From assembly GCA_030141605.1 (NCBI GenBank), contig JAQGDQ010000021.1:682001-746000 (forward strand): a DNA stretch of 64,000 nucleotides, written 5' to 3'. Every line of letters starts with the position of its first letter. Position 1 is the stretch's first letter. A program made the position numbers and the translations under genes. Positions 1 to 64,000 of the stretch are shown here, in pieces. The notes below the pieces were generated by a model that searched no databases, had not been told where the DNA came from, and worked only from the letters and a program-made list of their open reading frames with translations. This DNA comes from Tubiluchus corallicola (lineage: Eukaryota; Priapulida; Priapulimorpha; Priapulimorphida; Tubiluchidae).

Positions 1-63773
<63,773 letters not shown>

Positions 63774-64000
63774 GTAAATTTCTCTAAGCAGCACTTGAGT
63801 GTCGCAACCAAGTTTGTATGATACTCAGTTAAAAAGGGTAGCTATTTGTCAAGTGCTAGACAATTAACTTAGACACTTAGTTTGCAGACATCTTGGATTT
63901 TTTTTAAAACCAATGCTAATAAGTTAGTAATGTTTTTTAACTTCTATGTGGTGCTGAAAAGACTGTGCATCCATCTGTAATTTTGGCTTTATAATCAATC

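Overview
The window is eukaryotic and animal-like: A+T-rich DNA with many short coding blocks flanked by GT..AG splice signals, no operons, and introns littered with transposon remnants. Almost all of it belongs to one plus-strand gene, SZT2, the scaffold subunit of the KICSTOR complex that restrains mTORC1 when amino acids are scarce. I could chain 61 exons (positions 3 to 63773, about 10.0 kb of coding sequence, roughly 3,337 codons). Splice phase is kept at every junction, and the blocks appear in the same order as in vertebrate SZT2. The gene is incomplete at both ends: the start codon and first ~20 codons lie to the left, and about the last 500 residues lie to the right. The intron lengths, an intronless GPCR and the transposon types fit a non-vertebrate metazoan (sponge, cnidarian, tunicate or similar); the sequence does not let me name it.

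Layout: 1-16158 holds exons 1-21 (N-terminal third of SZT2). 16159-28652 is one giant 12.5 kb intron with a hAT-type MITE, tRNA-like SINE remnants, the C-terminal end of a LINE reverse-transcriptase ORF, and a decayed coding island (about 21423-22316) that may derive from a Spd-2/Cep192-type centrosome protein. 28653-43633 holds exons 22-43, including an 888-base exon coding a long acidic, probably disordered insert. 43634-52086 is the second giant intron (8.5 kb). It contains a complete intronless class A GPCR gene on the same strand (46888-47919). 52087-63773 holds exons 44-61.

Other structure: a pogo/mariner-like element with clear inverted repeats begins 19 bases after the exon 1 splice donor. 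There is a hAT-type MITE in intron 5, a degenerate mariner-like element in intron 58, and an identical 121-base tandem duplication that copies the end of exon 39 together with its splice donor. Two copies of one unidentified repeat lie in opposite orientation in introns 43 and 51, and several microsatellites and short tandem repeats are present. Functionally only two intact genes are visible: SZT2 (nutrient signalling at the lysosome) and the nested orphan GPCR (plasma membrane). Nothing suggests that they act together beyond sharing a transcription unit. I see no CRISPR array, phage, bacterial gene or rRNA gene. Comparisons with SZT2 and Cep192 are from memory of these families, not from a search.
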